A DNA stretch of 64,000 nucleotides. Source: Pseudonocardia humida (GTDB taxonomy: Bacteria; Actinomycetota; Actinomycetes; Mycobacteriales; Pseudonocardiaceae). Positions within the stretch are counted from its first letter, which is position 1; every line of letters starts with the position of its first letter. Location: the NCBI RefSeq assembly GCF_023898865.1, contig NZ_JAGSOV010000024.1, forward strand, positions 90,907-154,906, given 5' to 3'. Positions 32,622 to 39,564 of the stretch are shown here, piece by piece. Under the pieces are notes generated by a model. That model was not told the DNA's origin and searched no databases. It saw only the letters and a list, made by a program, of their open reading frames with translations. Both the position numbers and the translations under genes were made by a program.

Positions 32622-33556
32622 GCCGGCACCCCCACCATCTCGTCGTCCCGCTGGTCCTGCTGGTCGTCCGCGGTGAGGGCGAACAGGGCCTGCTCCAGGC
32701 CGGCGCCCTCCACCCGCAGGTCGGTCAGCGCGTCGTCGAGCGGGAGCCAGGCGCGCAGCACCCGCTCCGGCTCGGCGCTGGTCACCCGCACGCGCTCGCC
32801 GTCGCGCTCGGCGGTGAGCACCCCGGGCAGGGCGCGCAGCACGTCGAGGTCCACGCCGCTGCGGGCGGTGACGGTGCGGTCGGCGAGCCGCGCGGTCAGC
32901 CCGGTCGGGCTGTCCTCGGCCACGACCCGGCCGCGGTGCAGCACCACGACGCGGTCGGCCATCGACGCGGCCTCCTCCAGGATGTGCGTGGTCAGCACGA
33001 TGCCGACCCCGGCGTCCCGGTGGCGGGCCAGCACCTGCCAGAACGTCCGCCGCGACGCCACGTCCAGCCCGGTGGTGGGCTCGTCGAGCAGCAGCAGCTC
33101 GGGGTCGCCGACCAGGGCCATGGCCAGCGCGACCCGCTGGCGCTGCCCGCCGGACAGCTTCGCGGACCGGCGCCGGGCCAGCTCGGTGATGCCGACCTCG
33201 GCCATCACCGGCCCGGCGGCCGCGGCCGGCCGCCCGGCCCGCACCGCCGCCCCGCGCACCAACTCGGCCACCGTGAGCGTCGTCGGGAAGCCCATCGACT
33301 GCTGCACGACGCCGAGGTGGCGGCGGGTGGCGGCCGAGCGCGGGTCGCCCCCGCGGACCCGCACCCGGCCCCGCTGGGCGATCAGCAACCCGGTGGCCAG
33401 CCCGATCAGCGTGGTCTTGCCGGCGCCGTTGGGTCCCAGCAGCGCGACGCACTCCCCGGCGGCGACGTGCAGGCCGACCCCGTCGAGCGCGGTCAGCGCG
33501 CCGTAGCGGTGCCGCAGCCCGTCCATCTCCAGTACCCGAGCGCTTCCCCGATCCAT
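32618..33556 (-). CDS. ABC transporter ATP-binding protein (DrrA-like)
   Basis: A 312-residue ATPase: Walker A LLGPNGAGKTTLIGLATG (~38-55), Q-loop LGVVQQSMGFPTTLTV, signature KLSGGQRQRVALAMAL, Walker B LLLLDEPTTGLD and switch His in LTTHILEEA. The C-terminal ~90 residues form the extension typical of drug and antibiotic ABC-2 exporters. ATG 33556 is the chosen start. First gene of the ABC-permease-kinase-regulator operon. The substrate is unknown. Confidence 0.95.
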   Translation of the reverse strand: MDRGSARVLEMDGLRHRYGALTALDGVGLHVAAGECVALLGPNGAGKTTLIGLATGLLIAQRGRVRVRGGDPRSAATRRHLGVVQQSMGFPTTLTVAELVRGAAVRAGRPAAAAGPVMAEVGITELARRRSAKLSGGQRQRVALAMALVGDPELLLLDEPTTGLDVASRRTFWQVLARHRDAGVGIVLTTHILEEAASMADRVVVLHRGRVVAEDSPTGLTARLADRTVTARSGVDLDVLRALPGVLTAERDGERVRVTSAEPERVLRAWLPLDDALTDLRVEGAGLEQALFALTADDQQDQRDDEMVGVPA

Positions 33557-33661
33557 GCCGGGAACGATGCCGTCCGGCCGCGGTCGCGGGCAGTGGCCGG
33601 GATCAGGGGTTGCGGCTGACGAATGTCACGGTTGTCGGTGCCGGCGGGCAGACTGCGCGGC

Positions 33662-34732
33662 GTGGGCAAGCGGACACCGGCCGGGCCGACCCTGACCGTC
33701 GCGCAGCTGAACCGGGCCGTGCTGGCCCGCCAGCTGCTGCTCGACCGCGCCGAGCTGTCGCTGCCCGACGCCATCCAGCGCACCGCGGGCCTGCAGACGC
33801 AGTACGCGCCCTCGGGCTACGTGGGCCTGTGGTCGCGGGTGCGCGGGTTCCGCCGCGAGCAGCTCACCGCCGCCCTGCTGGCCGGGGAGGTCGTGCAGGG
33901 CTGGGTGATGCGCTGCACCATCCACATGGTCTCCGCGGCCGACTACCCGCCCTTCACCGAGGCCGTGCGGGAGCCGCGCAGGCGGTGGTGGCTGCACAAC
34001 GCCGGCGCCGCCGCCGAGGTCGACATGGACGCGGTCGCCGACCTGGTCCGCGGCTACCTGGCCGACGGCCCGCTCAAGCAGGCCGAGATCCAGCAGCGCC
34101 TCGTCGCCGACGGGCTGCCCCGCGAGGTCTGGCAGGCCGTGCAGCTGTGGGTCGACCTCGTCCGGCACCCGTCGGCGGGCACCTGGGAGCGCCCGCGCGC
34201 CCACGTCTACGCCCTGGCCGGGCCCGACCTCGCCCCCGACCCGCCGCTCGACGTCGCCGCCTCGCGCGACCTGCTGGCCCGCCGCTACCTCGGCGCGTTC
34301 GGCCCCGCCTCGGCCAAGGACGTGGCGAGCTTCTGCGGCTGGTCGATCACCGAGGCCCGCGAGGTGCTCGCCCGCCTGGAGCTGCGCCGCTTCGCCGACG
34401 AGGCGGGCGGCGAGCTGGTCGACGTGCCCGACGCGCCCCTGCCCCCGCCCGACGCGCCCGCCCCGGTCCGCTTCCTGGGGCAGTGGGAGGCGGTCCTGCT
34501 CGCGCACGCCCGCCGCGCCCAGGTCCTGCCCGACGAGCACCGGGCCAAGGTCTTCCACACCCGCATGCCGCAGTCGGTCCGCACCTTCCTGGTCGACGGG
34601 CGGGTGGCCGGCACGTGGACGGTCGAGGGGGGCGTGCGGTGGGAGCCGTTCGAGCCGCTGGACCCGGCGCACCGCGCGGCCGTCGAGGAGGAGGCCGAGC
34701 GGCTGGTCGCGTTCCACGAGGCGCCCCTCTGA
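33662..34732 (+). CDS. Winged-helix DNA-binding protein (AlkZ/YcaQ family)
   Basis: A 356-residue HTH_42-type protein. Diagnostic parts: IQRTAGLQTQYAPSGYVGLWSRV (the QxQ pocket region), VVQGWVMRCTIHMVSAADY, and RYLGAFGPASAKDVASFCGW in a winged-helix. Relatives AlkZ and YcaQ are DNA glycosylases that open crosslinks or protect antibiotic producers; this member's activity is unproved. GTG 33662 lies 7 nt after CAGACT; ATG 33623 would add 13 poorly conserved codons. It is divergent from the ABC operon, whose first start lies 105 bp away. Confidence 0.88.
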   Translation: MGKRTPAGPTLTVAQLNRAVLARQLLLDRAELSLPDAIQRTAGLQTQYAPSGYVGLWSRVRGFRREQLTAALLAGEVVQGWVMRCTIHMVSAADYPPFTEAVREPRRRWWLHNAGAAAEVDMDAVADLVRGYLADGPLKQAEIQQRLVADGLPREVWQAVQLWVDLVRHPSAGTWERPRAHVYALAGPDLAPDPPLDVAASRDLLARRYLGAFGPASAKDVASFCGWSITEAREVLARLELRRFADEAGGELVDVPDAPLPPPDAPAPVRFLGQWEAVLLAHARRAQVLPDEHRAKVFHTRMPQSVRTFLVDGRVAGTWTVEGGVRWEPFEPLDPAHRAAVEEEAERLVAFHEAPL

Positions 34733-34762
34733 GCGGCTACACCTCCGAGCGGCTACACCTCC
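34731..34762. repeat. Tandem duplication of a 16-bp unit at a convergent junction
   Basis: GAGCGGCTACACCTCC is present twice without a gap (34731-34746, 34747-34762). The duplication carries the stop of both convergent genes; each copy contains CTA, the minus-strand stop triplet. Confidence 0.9.
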
Positions 34763-35844
34763 GCGGGCTCGGCCTCCGCCTCCTGCGCGTCATGCTGGCC
34801 CACCCGCTCGCGCAGCTCGGCCAGCGGCAGCGGACGGCTGCGGGTGACCGTCGCCGCCGCGGCCACCGGCAGCGCGACGAACGGGTAGACCCGGTCGAGC
34901 CGGCTGATCCCCGCGCACGCCTCCTCGCAGAACCGCAGCACCCGCTCCGGCGCCCAGGACGGCAGCACGGCCAGGAAGTCCTCCTCGCCCAGGCGCACCA
35001 GCCGGTCGCCCTCGCCGAGCAGGTCCTGCACGCAGCCGGTCACCCCGGCCAGCGCGTCGGTCGCGGCGCGCAGCCCGAACTGCTCCCGCAGCCCGGCCAG
35101 GCCGGAGATCCGCAGCAGGGCCAGGCCGACCGGCAGGCTGCCGCCGAGACCGGCGGTCCAGCGGTGCAGGAACCGCTCGGTGTACAGGCCGGTGCGGGGG
35201 TCGCGCTCGGTGGGGTCGGTGCCCGCGGCGGCCAGCGTCGAGGCGAGGTGGGTGCGCTCGTCGACGGCCATCGCGGTGCGACCGGCCAGGAAGCGCAGCG
35301 GGACGTCCCACCAGTCCTGGTTGGGGGGCTCGGGCTCGGAGACCACGGCGTGCAGGACCTCGTCGATCCGGTCGCGCAGGTCGGGGGTCGGCCGCAGCGC
35401 CCGGCGCAGGCGCAGGACCTCGCCGTAGGCGTCGGCGCGGCGGAACGACCAGCCCGCGCGGAACCGCCTGCCCTCCTCCAGGGTGGTCGCGCCCGGGTCG
35501 ACCGACTCCAGGTCGGTGGCGACCAGGGTCGCCCCGCCGCGCGGGCCGAGCACGGTGACGCTCCACTCGCGGGCCAGCTCGTCCGTGCTCGGGAACAGGC
35601 AGTGCCGCACGCCGGGCGGCAGCCGCGGCGGGAGGTCCTCGGCCAGCCCGACGACGGTGACCGCGCCGCGCGCGGCGATGTCGCGGTAGACGGCCTCCTC
35701 GCGGGCGAAGTAGGACGCCTTCTGGAACATCGCCACGACCACCAGCGGGTCGCCGGGCCGGGCGGCGAGCGCGAACTGCTCGATGGCGTGCGAGAGCTCC
35801 ACGAGCACCCGCTTGCCGAACAGGTTCTGACCGGAGGTCTCCAC
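34753..35844 (-). CDS. DICT-domain sensor with a degenerate GGDEF-like domain
   Basis: 363 residues. The first ~140 match the DICT sensory domain (RVLVELSHAIEQFALAARPGDPLVVVAMFQKASYFAREEAVYRDIA; RHCLFPSTDELAREWSVTVLGP). The last ~170 look like a GGDEF fold (RDPRTGLYTERFLHRWTAGL, VGLALLRISGLAGLREQFG) where the catalytic GGDEF is replaced by GEEDF. It probably senses or binds nucleotides rather than making c-di-GMP. GTG 35844 lies 8 nt after TAGCCT on the minus strand. Confidence 0.85.
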   Translation of the reverse strand: METSGQNLFGKRVLVELSHAIEQFALAARPGDPLVVVAMFQKASYFAREEAVYRDIAARGAVTVVGLAEDLPPRLPPGVRHCLFPSTDELAREWSVTVLGPRGGATLVATDLESVDPGATTLEEGRRFRAGWSFRRADAYGEVLRLRRALRPTPDLRDRIDEVLHAVVSEPEPPNQDWWDVPLRFLAGRTAMAVDERTHLASTLAAAGTDPTERDPRTGLYTERFLHRWTAGLGGSLPVGLALLRISGLAGLREQFGLRAATDALAGVTGCVQDLLGEGDRLVRLGEEDFLAVLPSWAPERVLRFCEEACAGISRLDRVYPFVALPVAAAATVTRSRPLPLAELRERVGQHDAQEAEAEPAEV

Positions 35845-35852
35845 GGGCCCAC

Positions 35853-35858
35853 AGGCTA
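35853..35858 (-). promoter_or_regulatory. -10-like element TAGCCT for the DICT-domain gene
   Basis: On the minus strand TAGCCT is followed by 8 bases and GTG 35844. No ribosome site is present, so a leaderless mRNA is likely. Confidence 0.5.
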
Positions 35859-35919
35859 GCGGCCGATCGTCGCGGTCCCGGACGGCCGAACGGTCGTGCC
35901 GCGGGTGATCGCCGGAGCG

Positions 35920-35932
35920 TGACGACTCGTCA
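35920..35932. promoter_or_regulatory. Perfect palindrome TGACGA-C-TCGTCA between DICT and fprA genes
   Basis: A 6-1-6 palindrome in the 260-bp divergent region. It is followed by TAGGGT (35965-35970), a possible -10 for fprA. Its position would let one regulator act on both genes. Confidence 0.5.
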
Positions 35933-36105
35933 AATGACTGACGGCCGTCCGGGTGGCGGGGACGTAGGGTTGTCCGCACCGGAGGGTGCCGGCGGTCAAC
36001 GGACGACCGGAGCGGGGCACTCCCGGCGCCGGTCCACCACCCGGCGCCGTCCCGCCGAGCACCCAGGACGCGGTCGACCCGAACCGGCCGCGACGAGGAG
36101 GGCAC

Positions 36106-37473
36106 ATGCAGCAGGGCAACACCGGTGGCGATCGCCGACGGGTCGCGGTGATCGGAGCCGGGCCGTCCGGCCTCTACGCGGCAGCCGCCCTGCTGGCCTC
36201 GGGCGAGCCGGTGAGCGTGGAGGTGCTCGACCGGCTGCCCGCCCCGTACGGCCTGGTCCGCTACGGCGTGGCGCCCGACCACGTGAAGATGAAGTCGGTC
36301 ATCCGGGTGCTGCAGCGCCCGTTCGACCCGGCCGAGGTGGAGTTCCTCGGTGGCGTGCGGATCGGCGAGGGCGGGGTGCCGCTGGACGTCCTGCGCGAGC
36401 ACTTCCACGCCGTCGTGCACGCCACCGGCAGCTCGCTGGACCGCGACCTCGCCATCCCGGGGGAGGACCTGCCCGGCTCCTACGGCTCGGGCCCGTTCGT
36501 CAGCTGGTACTGCGGCCACCCCGACCACGTCGGGCTGGCGCCGCGGCTGGACCACCCCGGGGTGGCGGTGGTGGGTGCGGGCAACGTGGCGCTGGACGTG
36601 GCCAGGGTGCTCGCCCGCGACCCCGAGGAGATGGCCGCCACCGACGTCCCCGACCCGGTGCTCGACGTCCTGCGCGCCAGCGCCGTGCGCGACGTGCACG
36701 TGCTGATCCGGCGCGCCCCCCAGCACGTCCGGTTCACCCCCGCCGAGCTGCGCCAGATCGGCGAGCTGTCCGACGTCGACGTCCTGGTGCACGACGACGG
36801 CGTGCTCGCCGCGGGCGTCCCCGAGCCCGAGGACCGCCGCCAGCGCCAGAACCTCGACATCCTGCGCCGGTGGGCGGCCGAGCCGAGCACCGGTGGCAGC
36901 CGCCGCATCCACCTGCGCTTCCTGCGCAGCCCCGTGCGCCTGGAGGGCGAGGACCGGGTCCGTGCCGTGGTCGCCGAGCGCAACACCGTCTCGGCCGACG
37001 ACCGGATCAGCGCGACCGGCGAGCTGGAGTCGTTCGACGTCGGGGTGGTGGTGCGGGCGATCGGCTACCGCGCCGAACCGGTGCCCGGCCTGCCGTTCGA
37101 CGAGCGCACCGGCACCGTGCCCAACGAGGGCGGGCGCGTCGTGCGCGACGGGCAGCGGGTGCCCGGCGCCTACGTGACCGGCTGGATCAAGCGCGGGCCC
37201 ACCGGGGTGATCGGCACCAACAAGTCCGACGCGACCGAGACGGTCGCCGCGGTGCTGGCGGACCTGCCCTCGCTGCCGGCCCCGGCGCACCCCGAGCCGG
37301 AGGCGCTGCGGGCCACCCTGGCCGCGCACGGCCTGCGGCCGGTGGACTGGACGGGCTGGCTGCGGCTGGACTCCGAGGAGGTCCGCCGGGGCGGCCTGCG
37401 CGCGGCGGAGCGGGTGAAGGTCGCGGACATGGCCGAGATGCTCGAGCACGCCCGCGGCGTGCCCGCGCGGTGA
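36106..37473 (+). CDS. fprA: Ferredoxin--NADP+ reductase (FprA / adrenodoxin-reductase type)
   Basis: A 455-residue flavoenzyme, normal length. FAD site: VAVIGAGPSGLYAAAALL (~14-31), then DRLPAPYGLVRYGVAPDHVKMKSV, typical of adrenodoxin reductase. NADP site: VAVVGAGNVALDVARVL followed by RRAPQHVRFTPAELRQIG. End: YVTGWIKRGPTGVIGTNKSDATETV. It moves electrons from NADPH to ferredoxins, for example for P450s. ATG 36106 has GAGGAG in front, so the ~120-nt stretch before it is an untranslated leader although the frame is open. Confidence 0.96.
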   Translation: MQQGNTGGDRRRVAVIGAGPSGLYAAAALLASGEPVSVEVLDRLPAPYGLVRYGVAPDHVKMKSVIRVLQRPFDPAEVEFLGGVRIGEGGVPLDVLREHFHAVVHATGSSLDRDLAIPGEDLPGSYGSGPFVSWYCGHPDHVGLAPRLDHPGVAVVGAGNVALDVARVLARDPEEMAATDVPDPVLDVLRASAVRDVHVLIRRAPQHVRFTPAELRQIGELSDVDVLVHDDGVLAAGVPEPEDRRQRQNLDILRRWAAEPSTGGSRRIHLRFLRSPVRLEGEDRVRAVVAERNTVSADDRISATGELESFDVGVVVRAIGYRAEPVPGLPFDERTGTVPNEGGRVVRDGQRVPGAYVTGWIKRGPTGVIGTNKSDATETVAAVLADLPSLPAPAHPEPEALRATLAAHGLRPVDWTGWLRLDSEEVRRGGLRAAERVKVADMAEMLEHARGVPAR

Positions 37474-37509
37474 TCGACCCGGGCGGGTGGCCCGCCCGGG
37501 TCGCGACGA

Positions 37510-37785
37510 TCAGTACGGGCCGACCGAGACGACGGCCGGGAGGGCGCCGATGCGCTCGGTGAAGGTCTCCGACTCGTCGGCGGTGACCGAGACGGTGCAG
37601 AGCACCGAGCTGTACGGGACGCCGTCGTGGACCTCGACGGTGAAGTCGCGGACCGGGTATCCGCACTCGCGGAGTGCGTCGCCGACGCAGAGGACGCCGT
37701 CCATGCCGCCGGTCGTCACGATCTCGTGGCGGCGCTGCAGGCGGGGGGCGTAGGTCGAGCGGGGAGAATCGTCGAGAACAGTCAT
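37510..37785 (-). CDS. Small ACT-like protein, unknown function
   Basis: 91 residues. The core IVTTGGMDGVLCVGDALRECGYPVRDFTVEVHDG..YSSVLCTVSV..DESETFTERIGALPAVVSVGPY-type sequence has the βαββαβ rhythm and ending of small ACT or PII-like ligand-binding domains. No catalytic residues stand out. ATG 37785 has GGAG 7 nt upstream; ATG 37797 is less likely. A 16-codon ORF and a 10-bp hairpin lie upstream on the same strand, which suggests control by attenuation. It converges with fprA. Confidence 0.72.
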   Translation of the reverse strand: MTVLDDSPRSTYAPRLQRRHEIVTTGGMDGVLCVGDALRECGYPVRDFTVEVHDGVPYSSVLCTVSVTADESETFTERIGALPAVVSVGPY

Positions 37786-37829
37786 GATCGGCTCCATGGG
37801 CGGGGTGCTGCTGCGGTGTGCAGTGACCC

Positions 37830-37879
37830 GAGCCAGGCCTCGGTGGTGGTGGGGGATGCGCGCGCCGACGGCCTGGCTC
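37830..37879 (-). promoter_or_regulatory. 10-bp hairpin between leader ORF and ACT-like gene (attenuator-like)
   Basis: GAGCCAGGCC (37830-37839) and GGCCTGGCTC (37870-37879) pair perfectly around a 30-nt loop. On the minus-strand transcript the first arm overlaps the stop codon of the leader ORF (37878-37880), so a ribosome at the end of the leader would block the stem. Confidence 0.6.
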
Positions 37880-37928
37880 AGCCGACGCGCGGCGGTACCG
37901 CCGCGGCGAGAGCGAGGGCGATGCGCAT
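37878..37928 (-). CDS. 16-codon leader ORF upstream of the ACT-like gene
   Basis: ATG 37928 starts MRIALALAAAVPPRVG and a TGA stop. TACAGT (37936-37941, minus strand) lies 7 nt before the ATG, so the leader would be translated from the very first base of the mRNA. The stop is inside the first arm of a hairpin and the ACT-like gene starts 93 bp later with its own ribosome site. The position is that of a regulatory leader peptide; the peptide matches none that I know. Confidence 0.45.
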   Translation of the reverse strand: MRIALALAAAVPPRVG

Positions 37929-38051
37929 GCCGATCACTGTAGCGCGGGTCACGGTGGCCGCACACCCGGGCTAGCCGGAGGCAGGGGTTTCCCCTGGGTG
38001 GAGCCGAGCACCCCCACGGGTGACCCGTGGTACTGACCAGGGGTGGACGCA

Positions 38052-38089
38052 CCGCGCCCCGCGGAGCCGGACGGCTCCGCGGGGCGCGG
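38052..38089 (-). terminator. Perfect 18-bp inverted repeat with a 2-nt centre
   Basis: Arms 38052-38069 and 38072-38089 are exact complements. It lies 23 bp past the stop of the small membrane protein (38112-38276) and would stop its transcript before the leader-ORF promoter. Confidence 0.75.
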
Positions 38090-38111
38090 GGAGGTGCTTC
38101 GGCGCGGGCTG

Positions 38112-38276
38112 TCAGCGGCGGACCCGGCGCCGGGTGCCGACCCCGGCGAGGTGCAGGCCCACGCAGAGCAGGCCGGCCAGCATGAGGACGTCCCAGGTGA
38201 TGACGTCCAGGGCGACACCGGCCAGACGGAAGATGAGGGCCAGGCCGAACAGCACCGCAGCGACGATCGCGACCAT
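38112..38276 (-). CDS. Small two-helix membrane protein
   Basis: 54 residues with two hydrophobic helices (VAIVAAVLFGLALIFRLAGVAL and VLMLAGLLCVGLHLAGV) and a basic end. ATG 38276 has GAGAGG 9 nt upstream. Short proteins of this type occur in many actinomycetes; function unknown. Its upstream region is unusual (palindrome and direct repeats, 38292-38356), and a strong terminator follows, so it is a separately controlled unit. Confidence 0.7.
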   Translation of the reverse strand: MVAIVAAVLFGLALIFRLAGVALDVITWDVLMLAGLLCVGLHLAGVGTRRRVRR

Positions 38277-38291
38277 TGTCGTGTCCTCTCG

Positions 38292-38356
38292 AGAATCCGA
38301 TTCTGCTCGGATGTGCTCGGGCGTGTTCCCGATCGAGGAACTGGTTCCCGATCGAG
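38292..38356. promoter_or_regulatory. Palindrome plus two direct repeats before the small membrane protein
   Basis: AGAATC-C-GATTCT (38292-38304) is a perfect palindrome 16 bp before ATG 38276. Further upstream GTTCCCGATCGAG occurs twice (38325-38337, 38344-38356), 19 bp apart, i.e. about two helical turns. On the minus strand the repeats read CTCGATCGGGAAC. This arrangement suggests cooperative regulator binding. Confidence 0.55.
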
Positions 38357-38447
38357 TGGACCTCCCAAACCGGTCGTAATCCACTCGTTGCCGGGTGCAC
38401 CTGTTCGACCTGATCCACTACTCCGTTCGGCGACGAAAGCGGCGGGT

Positions 38448-39470
38448 TCACGCCTCCCGCAGCGCCCGGACGGCCGCTGCGAAGAGGTCCTCGCCGTGCC
38501 GGTACGGCGCGTAGAAGGAGAACCGGTCGACCGCATCGCCCCAGCGCTCCAGCACCGCCGCGCCGAGGGCGTCGGGCTCGGCGGTCACCGCGAAGGCGTC
38601 GAGCACCTCGTCGTCGACGAGCTCGCCCATCTTGCGCCAGCGCTCCGGGTCGGAGCCCTTGGAGATCCGGTTCAGCTCGGTCTGCAGCTCGCCCCAGCCG
38701 TGCAGCTCGAGCACCGCGCGGTAGGCGGGCGTGCTGCCGTAGAAGGCGATCTGCTGCTTGGTGGCCCGGGCCGCCTCGGCCATCTCCTCCTCGTTCGTCC
38801 CGGAGACGACGAACCCGCCGAAGCTGATGGAGAAGTCCGCCGGCTTGCGACCCGACGCGGCGAGGCCCTCGTGCACGATCGGCAGCGTCACCTCCCGCAG
38901 GTAGCGGGCCGTGGTGAAACCGTGCGGCTGCAGGCCGTCGCACACCTCGCCCGCGGTGCGCGTCATCAGCTCGCCGACGGCGGCCAGGTAGACCTTCGGC
39001 GGGCCCCACGGGCTCGGCTCCGGCGTGAAGAACGGCGTCATCAGCGTGTGCTGGTAGAAGTCGCCGCGGAAGTCGAGCTTCTCCCCGTCGTTCCAGGACG
39101 CCCAGATCGCGCGCATCGCCGAGACGAACTCGCGCATCCGCTTGGCCGGGCTGCTCCACGGCATGCTGAAGCGGCGCTCGATGTGCGGCTTGATCTGGCT
39201 ACCCAGGCCGAGCAGGAACCGGCCCTTCGACAGCACCTGCAGGTCGTGCGCGGTACTGGCCACCGTCATCGGGCTGCGCCCGAACGCCACGGCGATGCCG
39301 GTGCCCATCGCCACCCGCTCGGTGTGCTCGGCGATCAGCATGTGCGGCAGGAACGGGTCGTGCGAGGTCTCCGCGGTCCACAGCCCGTCGTAGCCCGCCT
39401 CCTCGCGCCCGCGGACCTCGGCGGCCAGCTCGGCCAGCCCGGTGCTGCGCACCCCGATGTCGACCTTCAT
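38448..39470 (-). CDS. LLM-class F420-dependent oxidoreductase
   Basis: A 340-residue luciferase-like flavin/F420 enzyme of the TIGR03617-like group. Marks: MKVDIGVRSTGLAELAAEVRGREEAGYDGLWTAE, TERVAMGTGIAVAFGRSPMTVAS, GRFLLGLGSQIKPHIERRF. Such proteins use reduced F420 on unknown substrates. ATG 39470 has GAGGAG 6 nt upstream. It is divergent from the glycosyltransferase gene, 94 bp apart. Confidence 0.93.
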   Translation of the reverse strand: MKVDIGVRSTGLAELAAEVRGREEAGYDGLWTAETSHDPFLPHMLIAEHTERVAMGTGIAVAFGRSPMTVASTAHDLQVLSKGRFLLGLGSQIKPHIERRFSMPWSSPAKRMREFVSAMRAIWASWNDGEKLDFRGDFYQHTLMTPFFTPEPSPWGPPKVYLAAVGELMTRTAGEVCDGLQPHGFTTARYLREVTLPIVHEGLAASGRKPADFSISFGGFVVSGTNEEEMAEAARATKQQIAFYGSTPAYRAVLELHGWGELQTELNRISKGSDPERWRKMGELVDDEVLDAFAVTAEPDALGAAVLERWGDAVDRFSFYAPYRHGEDLFAAAVRALREA

Positions 39471-39550
39471 CGGCCGCTCCTCCTCGCCGTCGAATTCGGT
39501 GTCCTCTTGATGATGCGCGACGCGCACGCGGGGCGACAGGGGCGCGCCGG

Positions 39551-39556
39551 TAGCGT
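39551..39556 (+). promoter_or_regulatory. -10-like element TAGCGT before the GT87 gene
   Basis: TAGCGT lies 8 nt before GTG 39565, the leaderless layout; it supports GTG 39565 over ATG 39568 as the first codon. Confidence 0.5.
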
Positions 39557-39564
39557 CGCGGGCC

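Noticed and set aside
33557..33661. ATG 33623 as start of the winged-helix gene
   Set aside because: It would place the CAGACT hexamer inside the coding region and add residues unlike the family; GTG 33662 fits the leaderless spacing.
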